A DNA stretch of 64,000 bases from Flavobacteriales bacterium (GTDB taxonomy: Bacteria; Bacteroidota; Bacteroidia; Flavobacteriales_E; Vicingaceae). This document shows, piece after piece, positions 52,788-63,299 of the stretch (positions are counted from its first letter, which is position 1; every line of letters starts with the position of its first letter). A program made the translations under genes and the position numbers. The notes below the pieces were generated by a model, which saw nothing but the letters and a program-made list of their open reading frames with translations, was not told the origin of the DNA and made no database searches. The DNA lies in contig CAJPFH010000004.1 in assembly GCA_905339165.1 (NCBI GenBank), positions 1 to 64,000 on the forward strand. Reading direction: 5' to 3'.

Positions 52788-54209
52788 ATGCTAAAAAAAA
52801 TTGTTTCTCAAAGTTTCTTATATGCAGTTGGCCCTCAAATACCAAAGTTTGTCAACTTATTAGTATTACCTATAATTACTCAATACTTAACTCCGTTAGA
52901 TTATGGAGTGTATGGTACTCTATTGGCTTATATGGGTCTTATGCAAGGTTTAAAATCATTGGGGTTTGATGTATTATTAGTAAATACTTTCTTTAAACGA
53001 AAAAACTGGAAAAGTTATTGGAGTAGGTATATAGGAGGCTTATATACTTATAACCTTTTTTTTGCTATTCCTTATACCCTGTTACTCTATTTTTTTATTC
53101 CAAAGGAAGCTAGAGAAAATTTATGGTTACTCATAGCCATTATTGTTATTCCTATCTTATTATTCGATGTTACAAGGATGGTAGGAGGCAGATATTTTCA
53201 ACTAAATCAAAAACCAAGATACATTGCTTTAGTATCTGCAACAGTGGGCGTTGTAACCATTTTTATCAACCTATACACCATTGCATACCTGAAAATAGGC
53301 TATTGGGGGTGGTTTATTTCTTTAGCAGCAGGTTCCTTTCTCTCCTTTTGTTTTTACGCTGTTCCTCTATACCTAAAAGAAAAATTAATTCCCATTTTAA
53401 GCACCAATAAAAATTTTTGGAAAAAGAGCTTAAAAGTAGGTTTACCTACAATACCTCATAATTACTCTACCTATCTACTGAATAGTTCAGACCGACTAAT
53501 GATGGACCAACTGAAAACTCCCATACAACAAATAGGAATATATAATATGGCATACGTTTTTGGAGGTTATTTAGAAATGTTTGGAACAGCAGTTGGAATG
53601 GCCGTTGGGCCTTATTATACCAAGCTACATTCGCAAAAAAATGAAGTAGCCGATAATGCAGTTAAATCGTTGACATTCTTTTTGCAAATTAGTTTTATAG
53701 TTCTTTGTGTGCTTATTTCACTATGGGTAAAAGAAATATTTTACCTATTGATTAAAAATAGTGAATTACAACAGGCAAGCAGCATCGCCATTATAATTAT
53801 TATGGGTTATGCTTACCGCCCTATGTATTGGGCTGCTGGCACTAAAATTTTATTTTACGAACACACCAATAAATTATGGAGAATCTCCTTTATTGCAGGA
53901 GTATTAAATGTAGTTCTCAATTTTATTTTTATACCCATTTATGGCATTTACGCAGCAGCTATCACTACACTAATTAGCTTAATGTACCTTGGAGTTTCTC
54001 CTTATTTTATTAAAGAATTTAAAGAAAAAAACACCGAAAAGTTTTACCCTGTTTTGTGGATGGGAGCCATTGCTGTTTTAACACTACTCCTTTATGCTGC
54101 TAAAGATATTCATATTGGCGTAAAAGCCATTTTTACCTTAATCATTTTAGCCGCTTATCTTGTGTATCTGATAAAAAACAAAAAAACTCTTAATGCCATT
54201 AATGTTTAA
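52788..54209 (+). CDS. wzx: Oligosaccharide flippase (Wzx-like)
   Basis: 473 residues with 12-14 membrane helices, MVF/MATE-type polysaccharide transporter: FVNLLVLPIITQYLTPLDYGVYGTL, VGLPTIPHNYSTYLLNSSDRLMM, GIYNMAYVFGGYLEMF. It moves lipid-linked repeat units across the inner membrane for the Wzy-like polymerase on the other arm. ATG 52788 is chosen because its N-terminus aligns with the flippase remnant and with flippases generally; the TTG at 52743 adds 15 atypical residues. It is the last gene of the plus arm, with no terminator seen. Confidence 0.92.
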   Translation: MLKKIVSQSFLYAVGPQIPKFVNLLVLPIITQYLTPLDYGVYGTLLAYMGLMQGLKSLGFDVLLVNTFFKRKNWKSYWSRYIGGLYTYNLFFAIPYTLLLYFFIPKEARENLWLLIAIIVIPILLFDVTRMVGGRYFQLNQKPRYIALVSATVGVVTIFINLYTIAYLKIGYWGWFISLAAGSFLSFCFYAVPLYLKEKLIPILSTNKNFWKKSLKVGLPTIPHNYSTYLLNSSDRLMMDQLKTPIQQIGIYNMAYVFGGYLEMFGTAVGMAVGPYYTKLHSQKNEVADNAVKSLTFFLQISFIVLCVLISLWVKEIFYLLIKNSELQQASSIAIIIIMGYAYRPMYWAAGTKILFYEHTNKLWRISFIAGVLNVVLNFIFIPIYGIYAAAITTLISLMYLGVSPYFIKEFKEKNTEKFYPVLWMGAIAVLTLLLYAAKDIHIGVKAIFTLIILAAYLVYLIKNKKTLNAINV

Positions 54210-54352
54210 CAACCCTCTGAAAAATTTAACATTAGCAATAAACACTCTTTATTTTTTCAACTTCCAATCTCTTCTTTCTATTTTGTAGCAACTTAGGTTA
54301 AGTTATTTGGTTTTTAAGTAAAAAAACCGATTAGAACATATTTACACTTACC

Positions 54353-54386
54353 TTGTTATGTTATGCAACTAAATTATCTATATTTG
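54353..54386 (+). promoter_or_regulatory. Promoter of the large T9SS protein gene
   Basis: TTG at 54353-54355 and a perfect -7 TATATTTG at 54379-54386, 23 bases apart. The ATG at 54416 follows 29 bases downstream. Confidence 0.65.
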
Positions 54387-54415
54387 CGTAGATATATATC
54401 ACAAAATACGTGCTT

Positions 54416-57400
54416 ATGAAAAAGCTTTACATTGCCATCCTGCTTTCCTCATCGTTTACCGCATTTGCTCAAACAGGGCCGGGTGGTGTAGGAAATTCGA
54501 GCAACAACATTATTTGGTTAGATGCCAATAAGCTTACAGGCTTAAACCATGGCGACCTTGTAACCACATGGACCGATGTTTCCGGAAACGGCAACGATTT
54601 TATCCAGGCTACAGCCGGTTACAAACCTACGTATAGAACCAGCAGTACCTTTTTGTCTAATGTGCCTCATCTTCAGTTTCAATCTAAATACATGGAATTA
54701 GGCCCCACAGCAGCCTTAAATTCAAGCCAAATCAGTAGTATTGTAGTTTGTGCCCCGCGTACCTCAAACCCTACTTGTGCCATCATGCGTTCTTCCTATT
54801 CTTCCGGAGCAGGTGCAGGTTCTAACCAATATTGGGGGCATTATTTCAATGGCTCAGGTACCCCTTCTCATGTTTCACACACTAGAAATTCGGCAGGAAT
54901 AGGTATTGCTTCTACGGGAACTCCTTATTCTACAGCAAAAAAAATAATGGGTTTTAATTGGAATGGAGTTACCGGTAATTTCAGAGGGTATGAAAACAAC
55001 AATTTGTTAACCAATGTAAACACCGCCACATCAACACCTAGCGGACACTTGCTTACTCGTTTAGGCTCTAACACCACCGGAGGCCCGGGCTTATTGTTAG
55101 ATGGCTTTATTGCAGAGGTTATTGTATTTAACACTCAACTTAACTCTGCTCAAAACAATATTATTCAAAACTACCTTTCCAGAAAATATAACATAGCCAT
55201 TGCTAACGATTACTTTGCTTACGATGCTACACACGGATACCTGATAGGTGTGGGGCAAGAAGCCGATGGAGCGAGTACTTCTGCCAAAGGAGATGGTATA
55301 CTTACCTTAGATGCCGGCACCTTAAACAATGGCGATTATGTGATAGTAGGTCATAACAACACCAGTTTAACCAACCTTTCGGGAAACGTACCCACCCAAA
55401 ACCCTGTAATTACACGTATCACCCGTACCTGGCGGGCTGATATAACCGGCAGCCCTGGTGCCGTAGATTTAACCTTTGAACTAAATACCACAGGACTGGA
55501 TCCCAACACCAATTACTATCTGCTACTCGATGCCGATGGAGATTTTTCTTCTGGTGCCACCTCAATTGCACACAGCAGCTACAATGGCATTACCAATATC
55601 GTTAGCTTTAGTGGAGTAACTATTCCCGATGGCTCGTACATAAGCATTGCAGCCGAAAATAAATACATAATTACAAAAGCCAGCGGTAATTGGACTAATC
55701 CCGCTACTTGGAATTGTAATTGTGTTCCTGGCTATGGGCAAAGTGCCCGAATTTTAAGCGGACATACCGTTAATCTCAACTCTATTAACTGCTACGTTGA
55801 CTCTTTAATTATTGATGCCGGTGGCACATTAAACTCAGTGGTTAATTCTTACTTTTTGAACATGCAAGGTAATTTATACGTAAATGGCAGCGTAAACGGA
55901 ACCATTAGTTTAAACTGTATAGGCGTAAACGACCCACAGGTACTAAACAATAATTCTGGAACACCTATCGATTTGTATTACTTCTATGGCTCTAATACCA
56001 GCTTAGTTACTTTTAACAACGGAGACTTTAACATACATAGCAGAGCTAGAAATAACAATGGTTTTATAGAAGCTTCGCCTTCTGCCAATGTTACCTTTGT
56101 TTCAAATGCTTCTTATACTTGTATTATACAACCCATTACCACAGGATTTGGCTTTTTAGGCGATTTTGTAATGCAACGCTACATTGCGGCCTCTATAGAC
56201 GATTGGTCTGATATGGCTTCTCCGGTTCAGTTTACTACCATAGCTGACTGGGATGATGAATTATACATGAGCGGTGTTTTTGGAAATGACGGAAACGCAG
56301 GGCCTTTCAAATCAGTTTGGCAATTCGATAATCCTTCTCAGCAATTTGTAGCCGTTACCTCTACGGCAACCCCCATAAACCCGGGGTATGGAATAGAAAT
56401 GTGGCTGGCCGATACCATGGGAGCTTGGTATGGTGGCACATTCGACTCGAGAGGAACCCCCAATTCTGGCAACTTATCTATCCCCTCGGGTAATTTAGGC
56501 TCTACTCCCGGAGATTGGAATTTACTCGGAAACCCTTACCAATCATGGATTAAGTGGAATACAGTTACCAAAAGCAATTTAAAAAATGAGGTTTGGTTTT
56601 ATGACCATAACATAAGCAACTACACCTTAGTTTCCGGCAGTAATGTGCTCATTCCTGCCTCGCAAGGTTTTTGGGCAGAAAATACTGGAAGCACAGCTAG
56701 CGCTACTTTTACCGAAAATTCTAAAAATACGGTAAGTTCTTCCAGTTTCTTTTACCGAACAGGTGGATTACTCTCCGATTCAGGTGAATTTGTTTTGAAA
56801 CTGAAAGGCTTAAATGCTCCCTATGCTCACCATGCCTACTTTAGATTAAACGAAAACGCCACAGAATCCTATAATCCGGAATTAGATGCCCGGTTTTTGA
56901 AAAGTAAAAATAAACAGGCACACAACATCACCATCAAAACAAAGGATCATAAAGTAGTTTCTTTGAAAACGGTAAATCCTAATCAAGAAATTACCGTGGC
57001 TCCTTTAGAAATAAAGGTTTCTGAGAACGGTATTTACCAAGTAGATGCATTACATCTAGACTATGTGCAAGACCATTTTAACTGCATATTGCTTAAAAAC
57101 AAAACTACCGGTGAAACTATTGATATTAAAGCTACTCCTTATTTTACTTTTGAAGTAACCGATATAAATAAAACTTATCCTTTCGAACTGATTTTTAGTA
57201 ATTCTTTGAATGCTTGTAGAACTACTTCGGTAACAGATAACAGCTCGGTAACTTTTACTCCGATAGAAAACAACATTGTAGTTAAAACAGACTTTGCAGA
57301 TGATGAAAATGTATATATCTCTGTTTCCAATATATTAGGACAAGAAATAGTACCCGCTAAGGCAGTAAATACTTCGGCAAAATACCACACTATTACAACT

Positions 57401-57478
57401 GAAGGATTAAGCGGAATATATATCATCACCGTAAAATCGTCTTTAGGGTTGCATAGCCAAAAGATTATCCTATACTAA
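54416..57478 (+). CDS. Large secreted T9SS type A protein with LamG-like domain
   Basis: 1020-residue surface or secreted protein. A signal peptide is at 1-20 (MKKLYIAILL...FAQ); GTG at 54410 is an alternative start two codons earlier. Residues about 28-230 are a concanavalin/LamG-like module (WLDANKLTGL, TTWTDVSGNGNDFIQ, GFIAEVIVFN). Next comes a segment like those following LamG in Bacteroidota adhesins (YLIGVGQEADGAS, IVGHNNTSLTNL), then Ser/Asn-rich beta-strand regions. The C-terminus (about 940-1020) is a T9SS type A sorting domain (VYISVSNILGQEIV, LSGIYIITV, terminal QKIILY), although the usual PNP motif is replaced by PIENN. Likely a cell-surface adhesin. Confidence 0.86.
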   Translation: MKKLYIAILLSSSFTAFAQTGPGGVGNSSNNIIWLDANKLTGLNHGDLVTTWTDVSGNGNDFIQATAGYKPTYRTSSTFLSNVPHLQFQSKYMELGPTAALNSSQISSIVVCAPRTSNPTCAIMRSSYSSGAGAGSNQYWGHYFNGSGTPSHVSHTRNSAGIGIASTGTPYSTAKKIMGFNWNGVTGNFRGYENNNLLTNVNTATSTPSGHLLTRLGSNTTGGPGLLLDGFIAEVIVFNTQLNSAQNNIIQNYLSRKYNIAIANDYFAYDATHGYLIGVGQEADGASTSAKGDGILTLDAGTLNNGDYVIVGHNNTSLTNLSGNVPTQNPVITRITRTWRADITGSPGAVDLTFELNTTGLDPNTNYYLLLDADGDFSSGATSIAHSSYNGITNIVSFSGVTIPDGSYISIAAENKYIITKASGNWTNPATWNCNCVPGYGQSARILSGHTVNLNSINCYVDSLIIDAGGTLNSVVNSYFLNMQGNLYVNGSVNGTISLNCIGVNDPQVLNNNSGTPIDLYYFYGSNTSLVTFNNGDFNIHSRARNNNGFIEASPSANVTFVSNASYTCIIQPITTGFGFLGDFVMQRYIAASIDDWSDMASPVQFTTIADWDDELYMSGVFGNDGNAGPFKSVWQFDNPSQQFVAVTSTATPINPGYGIEMWLADTMGAWYGGTFDSRGTPNSGNLSIPSGNLGSTPGDWNLLGNPYQSWIKWNTVTKSNLKNEVWFYDHNISNYTLVSGSNVLIPASQGFWAENTGSTASATFTENSKNTVSSSSFFYRTGGLLSDSGEFVLKLKGLNAPYAHHAYFRLNENATESYNPELDARFLKSKNKQAHNITIKTKDHKVVSLKTVNPNQEITVAPLEIKVSENGIYQVDALHLDYVQDHFNCILLKNKTTGETIDIKATPYFTFEVTDINKTYPFELIFSNSLNACRTTSVTDNSSVTFTPIENNIVVKTDFADDENVYISVSNILGQEIVPAKAVNTSAKYHTITTEGLSGIYIITVKSSLGLHSQKIILY

Positions 57479-57534
57479 TGCTTAAAACTGATAGAACATT
57501 TTTTTAGTAATATTGCAACCTTGTTTAGTGCTTA

Positions 57535-57771
57535 ATGAAAATAAAATCGCTGCTTAAAATAATTATACCGCTGTTTTTTGTCCTTTTATCGGCAAAAGCT
57601 ATAGCTCTAGGACCTCCAGGGCCTCCCGGAGGAGGAGGTGGCGGAGGAGGAACTCCTCCTTGTTGGCCTCCCCCATGTGTTCCCATAGATGGAGGAATAG
57701 GCTTCCTTCTTGCTGCCGGAGCACTATACGGAGCAAAAAAAATATATCAAAAATCTAAAAAAGCCGAATAA
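57535..57771 (+). CDS. Small exported Gly/Pro/Cys protein with PIDGG C-terminal sorting-type signal
   Basis: 78 residues: signal peptide (about 1-24), short linker GPPGPP, eight Gly, CWPPPC (Cys43, Cys48), then PIDGG (50-54), a 12-residue hydrophobic helix (GIGFLLAAGALYG) and a basic end (KKIYQKSKK). Motif, helix, basic cluster is the tripartite build of exosortase-type signals; I recall such proteins being named PID-CTERM. The mature peptide would be about 25 residues. A weak -7-like TAATATTG lies at 57508-57515 and a strong terminator overlaps the stop, so it is its own unit. Function is unknown. Confidence 0.8.
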   Translation: MKIKSLLKIIIPLFFVLLSAKAIALGPPGPPGGGGGGGGTPPCWPPPCVPIDGGIGFLLAAGALYGAKKIYQKSKKAE

Positions 57772-57787
57772 AACCATTCGGCTTTTT
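57758..57787 (+). terminator. Intrinsic terminator overlapping the end of the PIDGG gene
   Basis: 12-bp perfect stem (57758-57769 with 57776-57787), core GCCGAAT/ATTCGGC, 6-base loop, T run after. The last codons of the gene form the left arm. Confidence 0.9.
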
Positions 57788-57809
57788 CTTTTACCTTTTT
57801 TACTTTTTA

Positions 57810-57817
57810 TACATTTG
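57810..57817 (+). promoter_or_regulatory. -7 element of the glyA promoter
   Basis: TACATTTG is a perfect TAnnTTTG, 34 bases before the glyA ATG. Confidence 0.6.
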
Positions 57818-57851
57818 TACCATTACCTGTCACCAATAAAAAACATACAGC

Positions 57852-59132
57852 ATGTCAACCAAAAAATCAACGGTATTCAAGCTAATTAATTCAGAAGCGA
57901 AACGCCAAAAAAATGGAGCAGAATTAATTGCCTCTGAAAACTACGTAAGTAAAAATGTACTAAAGGCAATGGGCTCTGTTTTAACCAATAAATATGCCGA
58001 AGGGCTTCCCGGAAAACGTTACTACGGAGGATGCGAAGTAGTAGACGAAATAGAAAACTTAGCCATAGAGAATGCCAAAAAACTTTTCAATGCTGCCTGG
58101 GTAAATGTACAACCTCACTCAGGGGCACAAGCCAATGCCGCTGTAATGCTGGCTGTTCTTAAACCGGGCGATGCCATTTTAGGTTTCGACCTTTCTCATG
58201 GAGGCCACCTTACACACGGCTCTCCGGTAAATTTTTCGGGCAAATTGTATCAGGCACATTTCTATGGCGTAAATAAAAAAACAGAAACCGTTGATTATGA
58301 CCAGCTGGAATCAACCGCCAAAAAAGTAAAACCCAAACTCATCATCTGCGGAGCCTCTGCCTACAGCCGAGATTGGGACTATAAAAAACTTAGAAAAATT
58401 GCCGATGCCGTAGGGGCTCTTCTGTTGGCTGATATTTCGCACCCGGCAGGATTAATTGCCCGCGGATTATTAAACGACCCTCTACCCCACTGCCATATTG
58501 TAACCTCTACCACCCATAAAACACTAAGAGGTCCAAGAGGAGGCATTATAATGATGGGCAAAGATTTTGAAAACCCATGGGGATTAAAAACACCCAAAGG
58601 CGAAACACGCATGATGTCATCAGTACTCGACTCGGCTGTTTTTCCGGGAACACAAGGAGGCCCCTTAGAACACGTTATAGCCGCCAAGGCTGTAGCCTTT
58701 GAAGAGGCTCTTTCCGACCAATATCTGAAATACTGTGTGCAGGTGGTTAAAAATGCAGCCCACATGGCCCAAGAATTTAAAAAACTGGGGTACCATATTG
58801 TTTCTAACGGAACCGATAACCACTGTTTTTTACTCGATTTACGTTCTAAAAACATTACCGGAAAAGAAGCCGATGCCGCATTAATTAAAGCCGATATTAC
58901 GGTAAACAAAAATATGGTTCCGTACGATGATAAATCGCCTATGGTTACTTCCGGTATTCGAATTGGTACTGCTGCCATTACCACCCGTGGACTGAAAGAA
59001 AAAGAAATTAGCAAACTGGTAAAACTGGTAGATGCCGCCCTAATGAACAGAAACAACGATAAAAAACTTTCCGCTTTAAAAAAAGAGGTAAATAAGTTAA
59101 TGACAGCCTATCCTGTTTATGCCGAAGTGTAA
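57852..59132 (+). CDS. glyA: Serine hydroxymethyltransferase
   Basis: PLP enzyme converting serine plus tetrahydrofolate to glycine plus methylene-THF. Family motifs are [11 protein letters not shown] near the N-terminus, [40 protein letters not shown] and PLP-Lys in [14 protein letters not shown], with [10 protein letters not shown] and [13 protein letters not shown]. Length (426) is normal. It has its own promoter behind a terminator and is not in an operon with fahA, which follows after 55 bases and a weak promoter-like sequence. Confidence 0.97.
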   Translation: MSTKKSTVFKLINSEAKRQKNGAELIASENYVSKNVLKAMGSVLTNKYAEGLPGKRYYGGCEVVDEIENLAIENAKKLFNAAWVNVQPHSGAQANAAVMLAVLKPGDAILGFDLSHGGHLTHGSPVNFSGKLYQAHFYGVNKKTETVDYDQLESTAKKVKPKLIICGASAYSRDWDYKKLRKIADAVGALLLADISHPAGLIARGLLNDPLPHCHIVTSTTHKTLRGPRGGIIMMGKDFENPWGLKTPKGETRMMSSVLDSAVFPGTQGGPLEHVIAAKAVAFEEALSDQYLKYCVQVVKNAAHMAQEFKKLGYHIVSNGTDNHCFLLDLRSKNITGKEADAALIKADITVNKNMVPYDDKSPMVTSGIRIGTAAITTRGLKEKEISKLVKLVDAALMNRNNDKKLSALKKEVNKLMTAYPVYAEV

Positions 59133-59187
59133 AAACAAAGTGCATACTTTCATTGTTTCCTCTCTTAATTCGTTTTAAACTTACCTT

Positions 59188-60429
59188 ATGAACAGCATCA
59201 TTCCGGTTGCAGAAAACAACGATTTTACCATTTACAATATTCCTTTCGGAGTTTATTCACATCAATCTGAAAAACGTATGGCAACCCGCATAGGAGATAA
59301 GGTAATTGATTTGTTTGCATTGGCAGAACTTGGGGTTTTTAACGGAATAATTTCCAACAAAAATTTATTCAAATCCGATTTTTTAAACCCTCTGATTGAA
59401 CTCGGAAAGCCCACCACCAAAAAAATACGAGAAAAAATTCAACATTTTTTTTCCGATGAATCGAACCAAGAAAAAATAAACTCAGCCACACAAAAGATTA
59501 CATACCCAATTGAAGAAGTAATCCTTCACCTACCCATAAAAGTGGGCGATTATACCGATTTCTACTCCAGCATAGAACATGCTACCAATGTAGGTACCAT
59601 GTTTCGCGACCCCAACAATGCTCTCTTACCCAACTGGAAACATCTTCCGATAGGATACCATGGCAGAGCCTCCTCTATTATTGTATCGGGCACACCCATA
59701 CACCGCCCCAAAGGGCAAACCAAACCCAACGCTGATGCACCTCCTGTTTTCGGCCCCTGTAAACTACTCGATTTTGAACTGGAAATGGCTTTCATTACCT
59801 TCAACGGTAAACCGCTTGGGCAGCATATTACCACACAAGAAGCCGATGAATATATTTTTGGAATGGTAATATTTAACGATTGGTCGGCACGAGATATTCA
59901 AACTTGGGAATATGTGCCCCTTGGCCCCTTTTTATCTAAAAATTTTGCCTCCTCTGTTTCGCCATGGGTGGTTACCACAGAAGCCTTAGAACCTTTTAGA
60001 GTAGAAGGACCCGAACAAAATCCAACTCCTCTACCCTACCTTCAATACAGTGGTAAAAAAAATATTGATATTCAATTAGAGGTTTTCATTCAACCAGAAA
60101 ATGCCAACCCTACCAGAGTATCTGTTTCTAACTACAAATACATGTACTGGAACATGAATCAGCAACTGGCTCACCACACCATTAATGGCTGCAACATCAA
60201 TGCAGGAGATATGATGGCCTCCGGTACCATTAGCGGCCCTATTCCCAATTCATACGGCTCTATGCTGGAACTTACCTGGCGAGGCTCTAAACCCATTAAA
60301 ATGGAAGATGGCAGCGAACGTAAATTTATAAACGACTTTGATACCGTAAGCATGAAAGCATACTGCATAAAGGATTCCATTAGAGTAGGATTTGGCGAGG
60401 TATATTCAAAGGTGCTACCTGCTTTATAA
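59188..60429 (+). CDS. fahA: Fumarylacetoacetase
   Basis: 413-residue last enzyme of tyrosine/homogentisate breakdown, splitting fumarylacetoacetate into fumarate and acetoacetate. N-terminal FAH_N domain (1-115), then FAH domain with DYTDFYSSIEHATNVGTMFR, YHGRASSIIVSG, the metal ligands in LDFELEMAFI, FNDWSARDIQTWEYVPLGPF and SGTISGP. All Ca/Mg-binding acidic residues appear present. Upstream enzymes (homogentisate dioxygenase, isomerase) are not in the window. Confidence 0.96.
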   Translation: MNSIIPVAENNDFTIYNIPFGVYSHQSEKRMATRIGDKVIDLFALAELGVFNGIISNKNLFKSDFLNPLIELGKPTTKKIREKIQHFFSDESNQEKINSATQKITYPIEEVILHLPIKVGDYTDFYSSIEHATNVGTMFRDPNNALLPNWKHLPIGYHGRASSIIVSGTPIHRPKGQTKPNADAPPVFGPCKLLDFELEMAFITFNGKPLGQHITTQEADEYIFGMVIFNDWSARDIQTWEYVPLGPFLSKNFASSVSPWVVTTEALEPFRVEGPEQNPTPLPYLQYSGKKNIDIQLEVFIQPENANPTRVSVSNYKYMYWNMNQQLAHHTINGCNINAGDMMASGTISGPIPNSYGSMLELTWRGSKPIKMEDGSERKFINDFDTVSMKAYCIKDSIRVGFGEVYSKVLPAL

Positions 60430-60514
60430 TTTTTGCTTTTCTCTTTAATCCATCGCATTTCTCTATTTCATTCCAACTGTAAAAAACAGTATGATTTCGA
60501 TGTATAAAAAGGTG

Positions 60515-60522
60515 TAATTTTG
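60515..60522 (+). promoter_or_regulatory. -7 element of the RelA/SpoT gene promoter
   Basis: TAATTTTG is a perfect TAnnTTTG, 11 bases before the ATG at 60534, so the transcript would have an almost absent leader. Confidence 0.55.
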
Positions 60523-60533
60523 CTCACACTCTT

Positions 60534-62756
60534 ATGCCCCATACTGCCAAAAATATAAATATAGAAGTAGAAAAACAGGAAATACTTCGCAGATACAAAT
60601 GTTTACTTCGTGCTGCACAAAAATCTAAAACTACAAAGGACAAACAGCTTATACGAAAAGCCTTTGATATTGCTTTAGACGCCCATAAAGATATGAGGCG
60701 AAAAACGGGAGAACCCTACATTTACCACCCTATAGCCGTTGCCCACATTGCCGCAGAAGAAATTGGGTTAGGCACCACCTCTATAGTCTGTGCCTTACTG
60801 CACGATACTGTAGAAGACACCGATATTACACTGCACGATATCGAAAGAATGTTCGGTAAAAAAGTGGCCAAAATTATTGATGGACTCACTAAAATTTCGG
60901 AGATGGTAGACCAAAGTGCTTCTATACAAGCCGAAAATTTTAGAAAAATACTTCTAACACTAGCCGATGATGTTCGCGTTATTCTGATAAAACTGGCCGA
61001 TCGACTGCACAATATGCGCACGCTGGAATCGATGCATCGAAACAAACAATTAAAAATTGCATCGGAAACCATTTACTTATATGCCCCACTGGCACATCGG
61101 CTTGGTTTATACACCATCAAATCAGAATTAGAAGATTTATCGCTTAAATACACTGACCCCGAGGTGTACGAAGAAATTACCCAAAAACTAAAAAAAACAC
61201 AAAGTGTACGCACCCGATTTATTAACTCGTTCATGGCCCCCATTCAACGAGCGTTAGACCAACACCATTTTAAATACGAAATAAAAGGAAGACCTAAATC
61301 TATTTTCTCTATTTACAATAAAATGAAAAGTAAAAATGTACCCTTTGAAGAAGTGTACGATGTATTTGCTATTCGTGTTGTACTAGATTCGCCTTCCGAA
61401 CTGGAAAAATCGGACTGTTGGAGAGCTTACTCCTTAGTTACCGATTTTTACCAGCCTAACCCCGACCGCTTACGCGACTGGATTTCTACCCCAAAAGGAA
61501 ACGGCTACGAATCCTTACACACCACCGTTATGAGCCCCACCGGCAAATGGGTTGAAGTACAAATACGTTCCAAAAGAATGGACGAAATTGCCGAAAAAGG
61601 TTTTGCAGCACACTGGAAATACAAAGAAGGCTCGGAAGAAAGCCGCTTCGATGCATGGCTGAATAAAATCAGAGATATTTTAGAAAATCCCGAATCTGAT
61701 GCCCTCGATTTTATTGATGATTTTAAGCTAAACCTTTTTGCCGATGAAATTTTTATTTTTACCCCAAAAGGCGATTTAAAAAATTTACCCAAAGGCTCCA
61801 CTGCTCTCGATTTTGCATTTGATATTCACACCCAAGTGGGCTATCACTGCATTGGAGCGAAAGTAAATAACAAACTGATTCCTCTTAGCGAACCCCTAAA
61901 AAGTGGCGATCAGGTTGAAATCATTACCACTAAAAAACAAAAACCAAAAGAAGATTGGTTAAACTATGTAATTACCAGTAAGGCTAAAGTGGCAATAAAA
62001 AATGCACTCAACGAAGAAAAAAAGAAAATAGCCCTCGAAGGAAAAGAAATCATTCAACGAAAATTTGAACACCTGAAATGGCCCTTTACAAACGCCAACC
62101 ATACAGTAATTGCCAAATACTATTCATTAAAAGACCCCTTGGAACTATTTTACCGTGTTGCCATTAACAAAATAGAGGCTTCGCATTTCGGGCATCTTTT
62201 TACACTAGAAAAAAATAAACTGATTCCCACCTCGCAAATCGTTTCAAAAACCACTTCACAGACAAATACTGAAACCTACGTTGATTTAAAATCGAGAAAA
62301 GACGAAACGCTTGTAATTGGTGAAACCATGGACACTTTCGAATACAAACTTTCGCCTTGTTGCAATCCTATTCCGGGCGATGAAGTATTTGGTTTTATAA
62401 CCATTTCCGATGGCATCAAAATTCATAAAACCAATTGCCCCAATGCCGTTCAGTTAATGTCAAACTATGCTTACCGTATTGTAAAAGCCCGCTGGACCAA
62501 CCAGGAAAGCATTGCCTTTTTAGCCGGTATAAAAGTTACCGGTATAGATAAAGTGGGCATTGTAAATGAAATAACCCAAATCATATCCAGCGAACTGAAT
62601 GTAAATATGCGATCTATAAGTTTCGACAGTATTGACGGTATTTTTGAAGGAAAAATAATGGTCTTTGTGCACGATACAAACCATCTTACACAACTCTGTA
62701 CCAAACTAAAAATGGTTGATGGAGTAATCCATGTAACAAGGTTTGACTCTAATTAA
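60534..62756 (+). CDS. Bifunctional (p)ppGpp synthetase/hydrolase (RelA/SpoT)
   Basis: 740-residue Rel enzyme of the stringent response. The HD hydrolase domain (about 45-200) keeps YHPIAVAHIA, LLHDTVEDT and DRLHNMRTL. The synthetase domain (about 240-360) has GRPKSIFSIYNKM and GNGYESLHTTV. TGS (about 400-460, FTPKGDLKNLPKGSTALDFAF), a helical region and a C-terminal ACT domain (about 665-740) complete it. Both catalytic halves look intact, as expected for the single Rel of most Bacteroidota. It is followed by fur after 42 bases. Confidence 0.95.
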   Translation: MPHTAKNINIEVEKQEILRRYKCLLRAAQKSKTTKDKQLIRKAFDIALDAHKDMRRKTGEPYIYHPIAVAHIAAEEIGLGTTSIVCALLHDTVEDTDITLHDIERMFGKKVAKIIDGLTKISEMVDQSASIQAENFRKILLTLADDVRVILIKLADRLHNMRTLESMHRNKQLKIASETIYLYAPLAHRLGLYTIKSELEDLSLKYTDPEVYEEITQKLKKTQSVRTRFINSFMAPIQRALDQHHFKYEIKGRPKSIFSIYNKMKSKNVPFEEVYDVFAIRVVLDSPSELEKSDCWRAYSLVTDFYQPNPDRLRDWISTPKGNGYESLHTTVMSPTGKWVEVQIRSKRMDEIAEKGFAAHWKYKEGSEESRFDAWLNKIRDILENPESDALDFIDDFKLNLFADEIFIFTPKGDLKNLPKGSTALDFAFDIHTQVGYHCIGAKVNNKLIPLSEPLKSGDQVEIITTKKQKPKEDWLNYVITSKAKVAIKNALNEEKKKIALEGKEIIQRKFEHLKWPFTNANHTVIAKYYSLKDPLELFYRVAINKIEASHFGHLFTLEKNKLIPTSQIVSKTTSQTNTETYVDLKSRKDETLVIGETMDTFEYKLSPCCNPIPGDEVFGFITISDGIKIHKTNCPNAVQLMSNYAYRIVKARWTNQESIAFLAGIKVTGIDKVGIVNEITQIISSELNVNMRSISFDSIDGIFEGKIMVFVHDTNHLTQLCTKLKMVDGVIHVTRFDSN

Positions 62757-62798
62757 TCCTTATTGATTACCTTTACCCTGAATTTTGAATAGATACCA

Positions 62799-63296
62799 AT
62801 GAATACCTCTTCTGAACTACAAGAGAAAGTAAAAGAAATTTTTTCCGTGTATTTAGAACAACACAAACACCGAAAAACTCCGGAACGATACGCTATACTT
62901 AACGAAATATACGCACATGACGGACATTTCGATATTGAATCTCTCTACATTTCAATGAAAAACAAAAAATACGAAGTAAGCAGAGCTACCATTTACAATA
63001 CCATTGAACTTTTACAAACCTGTAATTTAATAAGAAAACATCAGTTCGGAAACGGCATTGCTCAGTTTGAACGCTCGTACGAATTTAAACAACACGACCA
63101 CTTAGTTTGTAACCACTGCCAAAAAATTATTGAGTTTTGCGATCCCAGGGTGCAACATATTAAAACATCTATTAGCGAAATGCTCGATTTTAAAGTAATA
63201 CATCACTCTCTAATCTTTTATGGAATTTGCAAAGAGTGTAAAAAAGAAATGGCAAAAAACAATTTAAAAAAAACAAAAAGTAGCCTTCGGGTTTAG
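62799..63296 (+). CDS. fur: Fur-family metal-dependent repressor
   Basis: 165 residues: N-terminal winged helix ([27 protein letters not shown]) and C-terminal dimer/metal domain with HDHLVCNHC and CKEC cysteine pairs (structural zinc) and His-rich regulatory sites. The target metal (iron or zinc, or peroxide sensing) is not decided; the [13 protein letters not shown] segment fits Fur itself. It comes just before a STAS gene and purA, likely one transcript. Confidence 0.92.
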   Translation: MNTSSELQEKVKEIFSVYLEQHKHRKTPERYAILNEIYAHDGHFDIESLYISMKNKKYEVSRATIYNTIELLQTCNLIRKHQFGNGIAQFERSYEFKQHDHLVCNHCQKIIEFCDPRVQHIKTSISEMLDFKVIHHSLIFYGICKECKKEMAKNNLKKTKSSLRV

Positions 63297-63299
63297 TGT

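Noticed and set aside
58379-59056. 225-codon open frame on the minus strand inside glyA
   Set aside because: Fully antisense to a highly conserved gene, with no domain I recognise; a coding shadow.
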